Assembly (NCBI GenBank): GCA_964449325.1
Contig: CAYUYJ010000027.1
Location: forward strand, 1 to 38,531
DNA length: 38,531 nucleotides
Direction of reading: 5' to 3'
DNA from: RGIG3002 sp964449325
GTDB lineage: Bacteria > Bacillota > Clostridia > Lachnospirales > Lachnospiraceae
In this document: piece after piece, positions 17,198 to 25,808 of the stretch
Layout of the letters: each line of letters opens with the position of its first letter
Position numbering within the stretch: position 1 is the first letter of the stretch
Program-made: the position numbers and the translations under genes
Notes under the pieces: generated by a model
What the model was told of the DNA's origin: nothing
Seen by the model: the letters and a program-made list of their open reading frames with translations, nothing else
Database searches by the model: none

Positions 17198-18526
17198 TTA
17201 TTTATTTTTTGATTTCTTAAAATCCTCAAAGAAAGAAGTCGGATTCACATCTGCATAGCACTGTGAACACATACCTTCGATAACCGCACCGTTGTTAATC
17301 TGTACGGATTTGGACTTAATATTTCCCATAACAATTGCAGATGTATCCAGAATAACCGGACCATGTACATCAATGTCACCCTTTACCGCACCTGCAATTA
17401 CTGCACTGGTAGCGGAGATATTACCGATAATAACAGAGCTCTGTCCGATTTTTACAGAACCTTCACTTACAATTTCACCGGTAATTTTTGCATTTTCTGC
17501 ATATACTTCTGCTGCTTTGGAATTACCCTGAATAGAACCGGTAATATTTAACTTACCAAGAATTTCAATATTACCAATAATATTACCGATAACCTCTACG
17601 GAACCTTCTGAAACCATATCACCGTTAATGGTCATTCCTGCTGTAATAACTGCTGTCTCATCTACTGCTGTTTTGTTTTCTAATTGTGAATCCATACCAA
17701 ATCCCCCTATTTCTTCTGTTAATGTATTTTCATTACTTTCTAAAGCAGTTTCTTCTGTTAATATGCCGTCTTCCGGTAATATATCCATATTCATTTTTTC
17801 TTCTTCCTCATCTTTCTCTTCATTTTCTTCTATTACCTGTACAGCTTCATCCAAAGAATCAATTTCATTTACTACCATGGAAATATCTTCTGTACTTAAG
17901 TTGCCGTCTTCTTTGAGAAGTTCTAACATTTCTGCTGCCGATACTTCTTCCGAAGCTGTCTGTGCCTCCTCCGTCACCGGTTCAGGCTCTATCGGCTCTG
18001 TCATCTCAAAAGCCGCTTCTGCGACTTCTTCCGCCGTCTCTGTTTCCGGATTCATTTCTGTCGCTTCTGCCGTCTCAAGTTCTGTTTCTGCCGGCAATTT
18101 TTCCTCTGTTCGTTCCGGCAGATTTCCGATAGCCGCTGCAAGGAGGTCTTCCAATGACTCGCTTTCTGCTTCCTCTTCTAAAGGTAAATCGTCTTCATGA
18201 CTGTTAAGCTGCTCTTCCACTGCTGCTTTTAAAGTCTGTGAAAAATAACTTCCTTCCTCCAATTCCGGCAGTTCACATTCCTCGTCAAAAAAATCTTCTC
18301 CTGCTTCCTCTTTGATCCCCGCAAAAAGTTCATCTGTGTCCATATTTTCCAACATTTCTTCCAGACTTTTCATATCACCGGGAATCGCCGAAGCTTCTTC
18401 AGCCTGCGGTACTTCTGTCTCTTCCGTTATTTCTTCTGCTGTTTCTTCCGTTTTTTCTGTTTCATCCGGAAGCAGCTCATTTACCGCCTGCGATAAATCC
18501 TCTTTAAGCTCCGAAAAAAAGCCCAT
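17198..18526 (-). CDS. Bactofilin with a long acidic N-terminal extension
   Basis: A 442-residue protein. Residues about 295-420 form a bactofilin (DUF583) beta-helix domain, with regularly spaced short beta repeats such as GSVEVIGNIIGNIEILGKL and GSVKIGQSSVIIGNISATS. Bactofilins polymerise into cytoskeletal filaments that position wall enzymes. Residues about 20-290 are unusual: very rich in Glu, with Ala, Ser, Thr and Leu and almost no Lys before residue 285, so probably disordered and strongly acidic. The N-terminal MGFFSELKEDLSQAVNELLP may form an amphipathic helix. GGAGG supports the ATG. It lies 18 bases after the NodB deacetylase gene and 17 before pyrH. This suggests a role with the wall, which is inference. 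Confidence 0.9.
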   Translation of the reverse strand: MGFFSELKEDLSQAVNELLPDETEKTEETAEEITEETEVPQAEEASAIPGDMKSLEEMLENMDTDELFAGIKEEAGEDFFDEECELPELEEGSYFSQTLKAAVEEQLNSHEDDLPLEEEAESESLEDLLAAAIGNLPERTEEKLPAETELETAEATEMNPETETAEEVAEAAFEMTEPIEPEPVTEEAQTASEEVSAAEMLELLKEDGNLSTEDISMVVNEIDSLDEAVQVIEENEEKDEEEEKMNMDILPEDGILTEETALESNENTLTEEIGGFGMDSQLENKTAVDETAVITAGMTINGDMVSEGSVEVIGNIIGNIEILGKLNITGSIQGNSKAAEVYAENAKITGEIVSEGSVKIGQSSVIIGNISATSAVIAGAVKGDIDVHGPVILDTSAIVMGNIKSKSVQINNGAVIEGMCSQCYADVNPTSFFEDFKKSKNK

Positions 18527-18544
18527 TGTTTTTCCTCCATTCTT

Positions 18545-19495
18545 TTAATTCATCCTTTGCTGAACCGGAACCGTATCTTCGGTTATCGGCACAATCTGCG
18601 TATGTTCAAGTGCAAGTATTTTTTCTATAACAATCGGTAACGCTTCCACCGTTGTATGCTTTTCCTTCGAATCATGCATTAAAATAAAAGCATTATTATA
18701 ATAATCCATATTTTCAGTACAATTGTCAACAATTTGTTCTACACTTAACGTCTTGCCCGAAGCATCTCCCGATGCCACATTCCAATCAAAATAAGTAATT
18801 TCCTGCTCTTTCAGATAATCGATCAGTTCCCCCATATCTACCTGACTGACCGTATTACTGCTGCCTCCCGGAAAACGATAAAGCTTACTTTCCACTCCGG
18901 TTACCTCATACAAATAATTCTGAAGTTTTGTCAAATCCTGTGCAAAATTTTCCCTGGATTCATAAATTTCATTATATTTGTGACTGTAGGAGTGCATTCC
19001 TAAAGTATGACCTTCCTCCACTATCCGTTGATACAACTCTTTGTAATCTTTCCCTTCCTTGCCAGTAACAAAAAAAGTGGCTTTCACATCGTATTCTTTC
19101 AAAATGTCCAAAATTTCTCCGGTATATATACTTGGTCCGTCATCAAACGTAAGATAAACATTTCTTATCTTTACTTCTTCCCTGGCTTCGTTTTCCGAAA
19201 CAGTCTGCGCAGAATTTGCATTCTGCCGAAGTTCCTCTTGCACCAGAGAATCTTTCCCTGTTTCCGCTTCTAACGTTTGTACCCCTTGTGTTTTCTGACC
19301 TTCCAGGGCAAGCACTTCTTTTAATTCCTTTATCTGACCTTCCAACCGCATTGTTTTTATGAATAAAAAAATACATAATACGGTCGGAAGTAAAATGGCG
19401 GTAATCAGTGTTACAACAATTATTTTTTTAAGCCTCTGCACCCGTTTTCTGCGAGCTTCCCGTTGTACTGCATCTGTATGAGTTTCTGTCATCAT
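18545..19495 (-). CDS. Membrane-anchored polysaccharide (NodB-type) deacetylase
   Basis: A 316-residue protein with a short basic cytosolic tail, one transmembrane segment (about 25-47), a coiled-coil-like stretch (48-66), a Ser/Gln/Glu linker, and a NodB domain (about 112-310) outside the cell. The catalytic blocks are TFDDGPS (116-122, the Asp-Asp pair), HSYSH (168-172, metal-binding His pair) and RFPGGSS (207-213). Such enzymes deacetylate peptidoglycan or a related polymer. A GGGAG site precedes the ATG. It starts the operon that continues into the bactofilin gene, with a candidate promoter at 19534-19541. Confidence 0.93.
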   Translation of the reverse strand: MMTETHTDAVQREARRKRVQRLKKIIVVTLITAILLPTVLCIFLFIKTMRLEGQIKELKEVLALEGQKTQGVQTLEAETGKDSLVQEELRQNANSAQTVSENEAREEVKIRNVYLTFDDGPSIYTGEILDILKEYDVKATFFVTGKEGKDYKELYQRIVEEGHTLGMHSYSHKYNEIYESRENFAQDLTKLQNYLYEVTGVESKLYRFPGGSSNTVSQVDMGELIDYLKEQEITYFDWNVASGDASGKTLSVEQIVDNCTENMDYYNNAFILMHDSKEKHTTVEALPIVIEKILALEHTQIVPITEDTVPVQQRMN

Positions 19496-19533
19496 ACATG
19501 GCTCCCTTTCCTAGGCTTATGAATTTCTAATAC

Positions 19534-19541
19534 ATTGTATC
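19534..19541 (-). promoter_or_regulatory. Extended -10 promoter upstream of the deacetylase-bactofilin-pyrH operon
   Basis: Minus strand TGATACAAT, an extended -10 with TACAAT, lies about 40 bases before the deacetylase start. The -35 region is weak (TTTCAT), which an extended -10 can tolerate. Confidence 0.4.
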
Positions 19542-19574
19542 ACAAAACCACACTTCATGAAAGAAAAAAATAAA

Positions 19575-19663
19575 CAGACTTAGAAAAAACTCGTCTTTCC
19601 TCGTTAGGCAGACTCGAAAAGACTTCGTCTTTCCTCGTTGAGTCGTAGCTAAAGCTACGACTC
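19575..19663 (-). terminator. Compound terminator / nested repeat after the ABC exporter operon
   Basis: On the minus strand a perfect hairpin (GAGTCGTAGC, loop of four, GCTACGACTC, 19640-19663) contains the ABC gene's TAG stop. A second hairpin follows (GAAAGAC, GAA, GTCTTTTC) within a larger GACTC...GAGTC pairing. A 15-base direct repeat AACGAGGAAAGACGA occurs twice (19625-19639 and 19592-19606), the second copy leading into GTTTTTTC. Termination at the end is likely, and the layered structure is unusual. Confidence 0.6.
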
Positions 19664-21502
19664 AAACTGTGAATTATACAATTCGGCATAGAAACCGTTT
19701 TGGGCTAATAATTCTTCGTGACTGCCCTGTTCTACAATGTCACCGTCCTTCATTGCCAGAATCACGTCGGCATCCCTGATGGTGGAGAGTCTGTGCGCAA
19801 TGACAAAGCTGGTTCTGCCTTTCATCAGGTTATTCATAGCCTTCTGAATCCGCTGTTCGGTTCTGGTATCTACAGAACTGGTTGCCTCATCCAGAATCAT
19901 AATCCGGTTATCCGCAAGAATGGCTCTGGCAATTGTCAAAAGCTGCTTCTGTCCCTGCGACACATTGCTGGCATCTTCATTAAGTTCCATCTGATAACCA
20001 CCCGGCAGTGTCTTGATAAAGTGATGGGCATGTGCTGCCTTTGCCGCTGCAATCACCTCTTCATCCGTAGCATCCAATCGCCCGTAACGGATATTTTCCA
20101 TAATCGTTCCCTTGAACAGCCATGTATCCTGCAATACCATACCGAAGGATTCTCTCAACTTGCTACGGTTAAAATCTTTAATATCATGACCGTCTACCTT
20201 AATTGCACCTCCGTTTATATCATAAAAACGCATCAACAGTTTTACCATAGTCGTTTTTCCCGCTCCCGTGGGTCCCACAATGGCAACCATCTGTCCCGGT
20301 TTAACGTGACAGGAGAAATCATGTATGACAATTTTATCCGGATTGTAGCCGAACATTACATGTTCAAACTCCACTTCCCCCTTGAATTCCTTTAACTGTA
20401 CCGCATTTTCTTTTGTCTGTTCTTCCTCTTCTTCTCCTAAGAATTCAAATACTCGCTCGGCTGCCGCTGCCATGGACTGTAACATATTGGAAACCTGAGC
20501 CACCTGGGTAATTGGCTGTGTGAAGTTTTTTACATATTGTATAAATGCCTGAATATCCCCTACCTGTATGGTTCCGTTAACGGTAAGAATACTTCCCACG
20601 AGGGCCACTGCCACATAACCTAAATTTCCTACAAAGGTCATAATCGGCTGCATTAATCCGGAAAGGAACTGGGATTTCCATGCAGACTGATACAACACTG
20701 CATTGTTCTTATTAAAGTCCTCCCTGACTGCATTTTCCCGGTTAAATGCTTTGACAATATTATGTCCGCTGTATACCTCTTCCACGGTTCCGTTAATGAT
20801 ACCAAGATATTTCTGCTGGTCCACGAAATATTTCTGGGAATGCTTTACGATAAATCCAATCATTCCACCGGATACAGGCAAAATAACAAGCGCAATCAAT
20901 GTCATAAGCGGGCTGATGGAAAGCATCATCACAAGCACACCTATAATCGTCGTCACCGAGGTAATTAACTGGGTAATACTTTGGTTTAAACTCATACCAA
21001 GCGTATCCACATCGTTCGTTATTCTGGATAACACCTCTCCCACTGTTTTGGATTCAAAATACCCCATCGGCATGCGATTGATTTTTTCGGAAATTTCTTT
21101 TCTCATCCGATAGCTCATTTTCTGGGAAATTCCTGTCATAATCCAGCCCTGAATAAAAGAGAATACGGAGCTGACCGCATACAGCGCCAGTAAAAGCAAC
21201 AAAATATTCCCTATCTTTTCAAAATCAATACTACCTGTTCCCGCAATTTTCCCTACCAGACCGTTAAACAGTTCCGTAGTGGCTTTACTTAAAATTTTCG
21301 GGCCGATGATATTAAAAGTCGTTCCCGCAATCGCAAAAATCAGAACACCTACCAGAGCAATTTTATATTTTCCCATATAGGCAAGAAGCTTTTTTATCGT
21401 ACCACTAAAATTTTTTGCCTTTTCTCCCGGCATCATTCCGCCTCCCGGTCCGCCCGGTCCCCGATGCGGTCTTCTTGTATGCATAATCTTTTCTTCTGCC
21501 AT
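19655..21502 (-). CDS. Heterodimeric ABC exporter, subunit with the consensus Walker B
   Basis: A 615-residue half-exporter with an N-terminal six-helix membrane domain (after a Gly/Pro-rich cytosolic leader containing RGPGGPGGGMM) and a C-terminal ATPase. The ATPase has Walker A GPTGAGKTT, a Walker B with catalytic Glu (IMILDEATSSVD), the H-loop AHRLST and a non-standard signature NVSQGQKQ instead of LSGGQ. It overlaps the partner's operon closely: ATG at 21502 begins two bases after the partner's stop. The catalytic Glu here together with the deviant signature fits the role of the subunit completing the degenerate site of its partner. Likely substrates are drugs or lipids, which cannot be told from the sequence. 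Confidence 0.95.
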   Translation of the reverse strand: MAEEKIMHTRRPHRGPGGPGGGMMPGEKAKNFSGTIKKLLAYMGKYKIALVGVLIFAIAGTTFNIIGPKILSKATTELFNGLVGKIAGTGSIDFEKIGNILLLLLALYAVSSVFSFIQGWIMTGISQKMSYRMRKEISEKINRMPMGYFESKTVGEVLSRITNDVDTLGMSLNQSITQLITSVTTIIGVLVMMLSISPLMTLIALVILPVSGGMIGFIVKHSQKYFVDQQKYLGIINGTVEEVYSGHNIVKAFNRENAVREDFNKNNAVLYQSAWKSQFLSGLMQPIMTFVGNLGYVAVALVGSILTVNGTIQVGDIQAFIQYVKNFTQPITQVAQVSNMLQSMAAAAERVFEFLGEEEEEQTKENAVQLKEFKGEVEFEHVMFGYNPDKIVIHDFSCHVKPGQMVAIVGPTGAGKTTMVKLLMRFYDINGGAIKVDGHDIKDFNRSKLRESFGMVLQDTWLFKGTIMENIRYGRLDATDEEVIAAAKAAHAHHFIKTLPGGYQMELNEDASNVSQGQKQLLTIARAILADNRIMILDEATSSVDTRTEQRIQKAMNNLMKGRTSFVIAHRLSTIRDADVILAMKDGDIVEQGSHEELLAQNGFYAELYNSQFES

Positions 21503-21504
21503 CC

Positions 21505-23616
21505 TTATTGCCCTCCGTTTCTTTCCAGTTCCGTTGCGGACAGCTGGGATTTTGCAATTTCCTGATATGCTTCACAGTTTTTCAGCAACTGTTCATGACT
21601 GCCGATACCTGCAATTTTACCTTCGTCCAACACAATAATCTGGTCGGCATGCAAAATCGTACTGATACGCTGTGCCACAATCACAATCGTAGCATCCTTT
21701 ATTTTTTCGTTCAGCCGACGACGAAGCAGAGCATCTGTCTTATAATCCAATGCGGAAAAACTGTCATCAAATAAAAAGATTTTCGGTTTTTTCGCAATGG
21801 CTCTTGCGATGGAAAGTCGCTGTTTCTGACCACCTGATACATTCGTTCCGCCCTGAGATATTTCACTCTGAAATTTTTCCGGTTTCTTTTCTATAAATTC
21901 CAATGCCTGTGCAATCTCGGCAGCCTCTTCCATATCTGCATCACTAATCTGTTCTCCGCCATATTTCAGATTTGACTCAATCGTTCCTGAAAACAGTACC
22001 CCTTTCTGCGGCACATACCCCAGAAAGCTTCGTAAAGTTTCCTGTGACATATCCCGGATATCTATGCCGTCTATTCTGACACTTCCCGCCGTCACATCAT
22101 AAAAGCGTGGAATTAACTGAAGCAGCGTGGATTTCCCACAACCGGTACTTCCGATAATTGCCGTTGTTTTTCCCGGTTCTGCGCGAAAACTGATATGCTC
22201 CAAAGCATCTTCATCCGCTCCCGGATAGCGGAACGAAACATCCTGAAACTCTAAAATTCCTTTCTTTTCTTTCATCTGTTCGTCCAGTACCTTTTCCTTG
22301 TCATGGATGGCCGGTTCTGTATTCATCACCTCATCGATACGGTCCGCTGCTACACCGGCTCTCGGAAGCATAACCGAAACCATGGTTATCATCAAAAACG
22401 CCATGACAATCTGCATGGTATATGTAATGAATGCCATCATATCACCAACCTGTAAGTTGCCTGCATCCACGCCTTTCGCACCAAACCACACAATGGCTAC
22501 CGTGATTCCGTTCATAATCAACATCATGGTCGGCATCATGGTTGTCATAACCCGGTTTGTAAACAACTGGGTTCCCATCAAATCCTTATTTGCCTTATCA
22601 AACCGTTCTTCCTCGGTTCTTTCCCTGCTGAAAGCACGGATAACAGGTATACCCGTTAAAATCTCTCTGGCAACAAGATTCATCCGGTCCACCAAAGTCT
22701 GCATTTTCTTAAACTTTGGCATAGCAACCGTCATCAACACTGCAACCACACCTATAATAACAAGCACCGCCACCGCAATAATCCATTCCATTCCGGTTTT
22801 GGTATTCGCCACCTTCCAGACACCACCAATACCGATAATCGGTGCATAAATAACCATCCTGAGAAGCATTACAGCAACCATCTGTACCTGCTGAATATCA
22901 TTGGTACTTCTTGTAATCAGAGATGCTGTTGAAAATTCGTTTAATTCTTTATTGGAAAAGGAAACAACTTTGTCAAATACCCTGCCCCTTAAGTCCCGGC
23001 CAATCTGTGCCGATGTTCTTGCAGCAAGAAACCCTACTGCAATGGAAGCCGCCACCATCAGAAGCGTAAGTGCCAACATTTTTGCACCGGTACGAAGCAG
23101 ATAATTCATCTGATAATTTCCCAAATCCACACCACAGGCTTCATACTCCTTCTGCACTGCCAGCACTGCCATCTGATTAAGAATGGTATCACTCACATCC
23201 TGCATTTCTTCCTCTGCCTGCTTTCTCAGCAAAAGAAGCTGTTCCTTTGTAAGCATACCACTCTCCTTCATTTTAGAAAAAAGAAGCATCGGAACACGAA
23301 AAGCATAATCCAGTTCCTCTATATTCTCTGCTGCTTTCTTTGTAAGTTTGCATGTTCCGTCTGCCTGTTCCTCATAAGAAGCTCTTACCATATCTGCTTC
23401 CGGTTCTTCCATCAGAAGCAAAAGCCATTTCATCGTTTCTGTTCGTATCACTTCCGGCGTTGCATGAACAATCCCTTTCTGTTGGATTCCCACATCCACG
23501 ATATCCGACGTATAAGACGGTAAAGACAGCTCACAGTATGCCTGAGCAATCAAAAGCAACACAATCAGAACAACAGTTGCCATATGTTCTCCCAGGTATT
23601 TGAACAATTTAAACAT
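21505..23616 (-). CDS. Heterodimeric ABC exporter, subunit with the degenerate Walker B
   Basis: A 703-residue half-exporter. Between the first two membrane helices lies an unusually long soluble insert (about residues 38-170, charged and helical) facing outward. The ATPase has Walker A GSTGCGKST, a canonical signature NVSGGQKQRLSIARA, and Walker B IFLFDDSFSALD, where the catalytic Glu is replaced by Asp. In heterodimeric exporters such as BmrCD and TM287/288 this marks the non-hydrolysing site. AAGGAGG precedes the ATG. A terminator upstream (23645-23682) separates it from the hemerythrin gene, so the exporter pair has its own promoter, which I could not place. Confidence 0.95.
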   Translation of the reverse strand: MFKLFKYLGEHMATVVLIVLLLIAQAYCELSLPSYTSDIVDVGIQQKGIVHATPEVIRTETMKWLLLLMEEPEADMVRASYEEQADGTCKLTKKAAENIEELDYAFRVPMLLFSKMKESGMLTKEQLLLLRKQAEEEMQDVSDTILNQMAVLAVQKEYEACGVDLGNYQMNYLLRTGAKMLALTLLMVAASIAVGFLAARTSAQIGRDLRGRVFDKVVSFSNKELNEFSTASLITRSTNDIQQVQMVAVMLLRMVIYAPIIGIGGVWKVANTKTGMEWIIAVAVLVIIGVVAVLMTVAMPKFKKMQTLVDRMNLVAREILTGIPVIRAFSRERTEEERFDKANKDLMGTQLFTNRVMTTMMPTMMLIMNGITVAIVWFGAKGVDAGNLQVGDMMAFITYTMQIVMAFLMITMVSVMLPRAGVAADRIDEVMNTEPAIHDKEKVLDEQMKEKKGILEFQDVSFRYPGADEDALEHISFRAEPGKTTAIIGSTGCGKSTLLQLIPRFYDVTAGSVRIDGIDIRDMSQETLRSFLGYVPQKGVLFSGTIESNLKYGGEQISDADMEEAAEIAQALEFIEKKPEKFQSEISQGGTNVSGGQKQRLSIARAIAKKPKIFLFDDSFSALDYKTDALLRRRLNEKIKDATIVIVAQRISTILHADQIIVLDEGKIAGIGSHEQLLKNCEAYQEIAKSQLSATELERNGGQ

Positions 23617-23644
23617 TTTCGTTCCTCCTTATTTTTCCACTTTA

Positions 23645-23682
23645 ACAAAAATAAAGGATAACACCATTGTGTCATCCTTTCA
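23645..23682 (-). terminator. Intrinsic terminator after the hemerythrin gene
   Basis: AAAGGAT-x-ACAC pairs with GTGT-x-ATCCTTT (one mismatch). On the minus strand it continues into ATTTTTGTT. It ends the alarmone synthetase-hemerythrin unit ahead of the ABC exporter genes. Confidence 0.65.
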
Positions 23683-23760
23683 ATTAAATCTTTATTAAAT
23701 AAATCTTTACTTAATCTTTATAAGCTTTACATGTGTATCCGTCTTTCTCCTGTAAAAAAC

Positions 23761-24150
23761 TTACATTCCGATCTGCTTATCCTGCTCTAAAATATGGTTA
23801 ATCAGCCAGTCTGTTACATGCGATAAAATGTTTTCAATCGTTTCGTCCTGATGCTCATCAATATCTTCCAGCTCCCATTCATCCAACTGCTTACAGAATG
23901 TATCATGCTGTACTTTCTGCATAAACATCCGTTTATAGCCGATGCTTTCCATATACTCTTCCTCATGTTTGAAATGCGTCTTTGTATACTCCCTAAGTTC
24001 GTCTAAAAGATTTCTGATATTGTCATATTTATCCGGCACAAATTCCTCTTTGGACAACTGATAAAGTTCCTCCGCTATTCCAAAAAGTCTCCGGTGCTCT
24101 TTATCAATCTGTTCAATTCCTGTTAAATATTCATCCTTCATTTCATACAT
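23761..24150 (-). CDS. Bacteriohemerythrin
   Basis: A 129-residue four-helix-bundle protein that binds O2 at a non-haem di-iron centre. The ligands can be followed: H in DKEHRRLF, H and E in HFKHEEEYM, H in QHDTF, and H and D in HILEQDK, with the first helix beginning EYLTGIEQID. No other domain is fused. In anaerobes such proteins are thought to buffer or sense oxygen. It lies 69 bases after the small alarmone synthetase and shares its terminator, so the two are probably cotranscribed. Ribosome binding site AAAGGTGG. Confidence 0.93.
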   Translation of the reverse strand: MYEMKDEYLTGIEQIDKEHRRLFGIAEELYQLSKEEFVPDKYDNIRNLLDELREYTKTHFKHEEEYMESIGYKRMFMQKVQHDTFCKQLDEWELEDIDEHQDETIENILSHVTDWLINHILEQDKQIGM

Positions 24151-24219
24151 ACTTTTGTACCACCTTTCCTTTGTATTTATGCTTTTTTCTTTTCCTTATA
24201 TTACCTACAAGTTCTATTT

Positions 24220-24906
24220 TCATCCGACATCCTCCGTTGTTACCTTGTCAATATCATGTCGGATTGCCTGCATTCGGAAATCCACATCAGCAATCGTATC
24301 CGCACAATGCTTCAACTGCTCTGCAATCTGCTCCGGATTATTAATGTTCTTTTTGTATTTCAGCTTATGCTCCACACTCGCCCAAAAATCCATGGCAATT
24401 GTGCGAAACTGTACTTCAACCTTCATATATTTCTTTTCATTGGATAAGAAAATCGGTATTTCCAAAATCAAATGCAGACTGCGATAGCCGTTTTCTTTCG
24501 GATTTTTGATATAGTCCTTCCGTTTTAAAACTTTAATATCATCCTGCTTGGATAAAAGCTCCGCAATCGTATAAATATCCTCCGGGAAAGAGCAGATTAC
24601 CCTAATACCTGCAACATCATTCAAACAATTCTCGATATTTTCTACCGTTATCTCTTCTCCCAACCGCTTCATCTTTTCCCAAATACTGATTGGCTGCTTA
24701 ATTCTTGTCTTTATGGATTCAAAGGGATTTCTGTCATATTCCAAAGAAAATTCCGCATTTAATACATTTAATTTTGTTGCCACCTCCTGTAAGGCACATT
24801 CATACTGCATCATCAATTGCTGAAAAGGCTTCATTTGTGCCATAATCTGCTCCGGCCTTTCTTCCGTCAGAAATGTTCCCAACTCCAGTTGTTTATCCCG
24901 TAACAT
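24220..24906 (-). CDS. Small alarmone synthetase (RelA/SpoT synthetase domain only)
   Basis: A 228-residue protein with only the (p)ppGpp synthetase domain, without HD hydrolase, TGS or ACT parts, of the RelQ/YjbM and RelP/YwaC type. Such enzymes transfer pyrophosphate from ATP to GDP or GTP. Visible blocks are the FESIKTRIKQPISIWEKMKR region, GIRVICSF, the catalytic-loop region NGYRSLHLIL and EVQFRTIAMDFWASVEHKLKYK. A predicted helical N-terminus precedes the domain. AAAGGAAGG lies upstream of the ATG. It is followed by hemerythrin in the same orientation. RelQ or RelP cannot be separated with certainty from sequence alone. Confidence 0.93.
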   Translation of the reverse strand: MLRDKQLELGTFLTEERPEQIMAQMKPFQQLMMQYECALQEVATKLNVLNAEFSLEYDRNPFESIKTRIKQPISIWEKMKRLGEEITVENIENCLNDVAGIRVICSFPEDIYTIAELLSKQDDIKVLKRKDYIKNPKENGYRSLHLILEIPIFLSNEKKYMKVEVQFRTIAMDFWASVEHKLKYKKNINNPEQIAEQLKHCADTIADVDFRMQAIRHDIDKVTTEDVG

Positions 24907-24986
24907 ACTTGTCCTTCCTTTATTTCTCTGTCCTTTTTACGGCAATTTTTAACCCATATCCGTCTCGGATGTTCATTACCTTATCC

Positions 24987-24992
24987 ATTATA
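24987..24992 (-). promoter_or_regulatory. Possible -10 box for the alarmone synthetase gene
   Basis: A perfect TATAAT on the minus strand about 80 bases upstream of the start. The -35 position reads TTAAAT, a weak match. Confidence 0.35.
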
Positions 24993-25062
24993 CAAAAAAA
25001 ACTTCTTAAATTTAACTATTATCACAAAAATTTTTTGTTTTTTTCCCATTTTTTTAATAATT

Positions 25063-25094
25063 TTGTAGATTTTTATAAATAAACGATATATAAT
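25063..25094 (+). promoter_or_regulatory. Candidate promoter for the comFB pair
   Basis: TTGTAG (25063-25068) and TATATAAT (25087-25094) are 18-20 bases apart depending on the -10 register. They precede the first ComFB gene by about 60 bases in an AT-rich stretch. Confidence 0.35.
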
Positions 25095-25155
25095 AATAGC
25101 GTATCAGTGTAAACTATGCTATATCATAAAGAAAATGAAAAAGGGGACTATTCAT

Positions 25156-25425
25156 ATGGAATACAAACTTGTTAATATCATGGAAGACAAGGTGCTTTAC
25201 ACTATTACAAAAGCTGCACCGGAATTAAAATGTTGCGTTTGCAGCAAATGCAAAACAGACCTTGCTGCTTATGTATTAAATCGTATTCAACCCAAATATG
25301 TTGATACGGAAAAAGGTGCTCTCTTTACAAGAGCTAATCATATGGGTTCTGAATTTGATACTAAAATCCTTTTAGAGGTAACTCATGCTGTAAATGCTAT
25401 CGGAAAAGCTCCGAATCATGATTAA
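25156..25425 (+). CDS. ComFB-family protein, copy 1
   Basis: An 89-residue protein of the late-competence ComFB family. It has the family opening (VNIMEDKVLYTI), a Cys cluster CCVCSKCKTD (likely metal-binding) and the block AAYVLNRIQPKYV followed by EKGALFTRA. The ATG at 25156 is chosen because GGGG lies upstream and the family motif starts at once. No other competence gene is nearby. ComFB relatives in cyanobacteria have been reported to bind cyclic dinucleotides; whether this one does is unknown. It is the first of two equal-length paralogues 43 bases apart. Confidence 0.85.
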   Translation: MEYKLVNIMEDKVLYTITKAAPELKCCVCSKCKTDLAAYVLNRIQPKYVDTEKGALFTRANHMGSEFDTKILLEVTHAVNAIGKAPNHD

Positions 25426-25468
25426 ATACCTTTTCTATTAAATTCTTAAGCAGATTGGGAGGATTATT

Positions 25469-25738
25469 ATGGAATATAAACTTTTAAATGTTATGGAAGA
25501 CCGGGTTTTCCGTGCAATCAATGATACTTTACCGCAGCTTGGCTACTGCACCTGTGATCGTTGTAAAGCTGATGTTGCTGCTTACACCTTAAGCCGTATC
25601 AAACCGCACTACATATCCGTGCCTGTTGACGGACCTCTTCCGAACACAGAAGGGATGGGCGAACAGTCTGATACGGAAATTCTTCAGATTATCGTTCAGG
25701 CCGCTGATATTGTATCTTCTAAACCGAATCATAACTGA
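25469..25738 (+). CDS. ComFB-family protein, copy 2
   Basis: An 89-residue paralogue of the preceding gene, with the same plan: MEYKLLNVMEDRVFRAIND, the Cys cluster CTCDRCKAD, and AAYTLSRIKPHYISV. The two share the frame of conserved residues but differ at many positions, so the duplication is not recent. The EKGALF block of copy 1 is replaced by DGPLPNTEG, so a proposed ligand-contact region differs between the copies. GGAGG is well placed before the ATG. A terminator overlaps the end of the gene. Confidence 0.85.
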   Translation: MEYKLLNVMEDRVFRAINDTLPQLGYCTCDRCKADVAAYTLSRIKPHYISVPVDGPLPNTEGMGEQSDTEILQIIVQAADIVSSKPNHN

Positions 25739-25748
25739 TTCGGTTTTT
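25721..25748 (+). terminator. Intrinsic terminator of the comFB pair
   Basis: AAACCGAATC pairs perfectly with GATTCGGTTT around a short loop, followed by TTTCATTG. The left arm lies in the last codons of ComFB copy 2. Confidence 0.8.
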
Positions 25749-25808
25749 CATTGTTTAAATTGTTTGAATTATTCCTTCAAATTTATTCAAATTATTTACA
25801 TAAATAGA

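Noticed and set aside
17628..18200. Ser-rich plus-strand frame opposite the bactofilin
   Set aside because: It is the reverse complement of the Glu-rich arm (GAA read as TTC, and similar), an artefact of composition.
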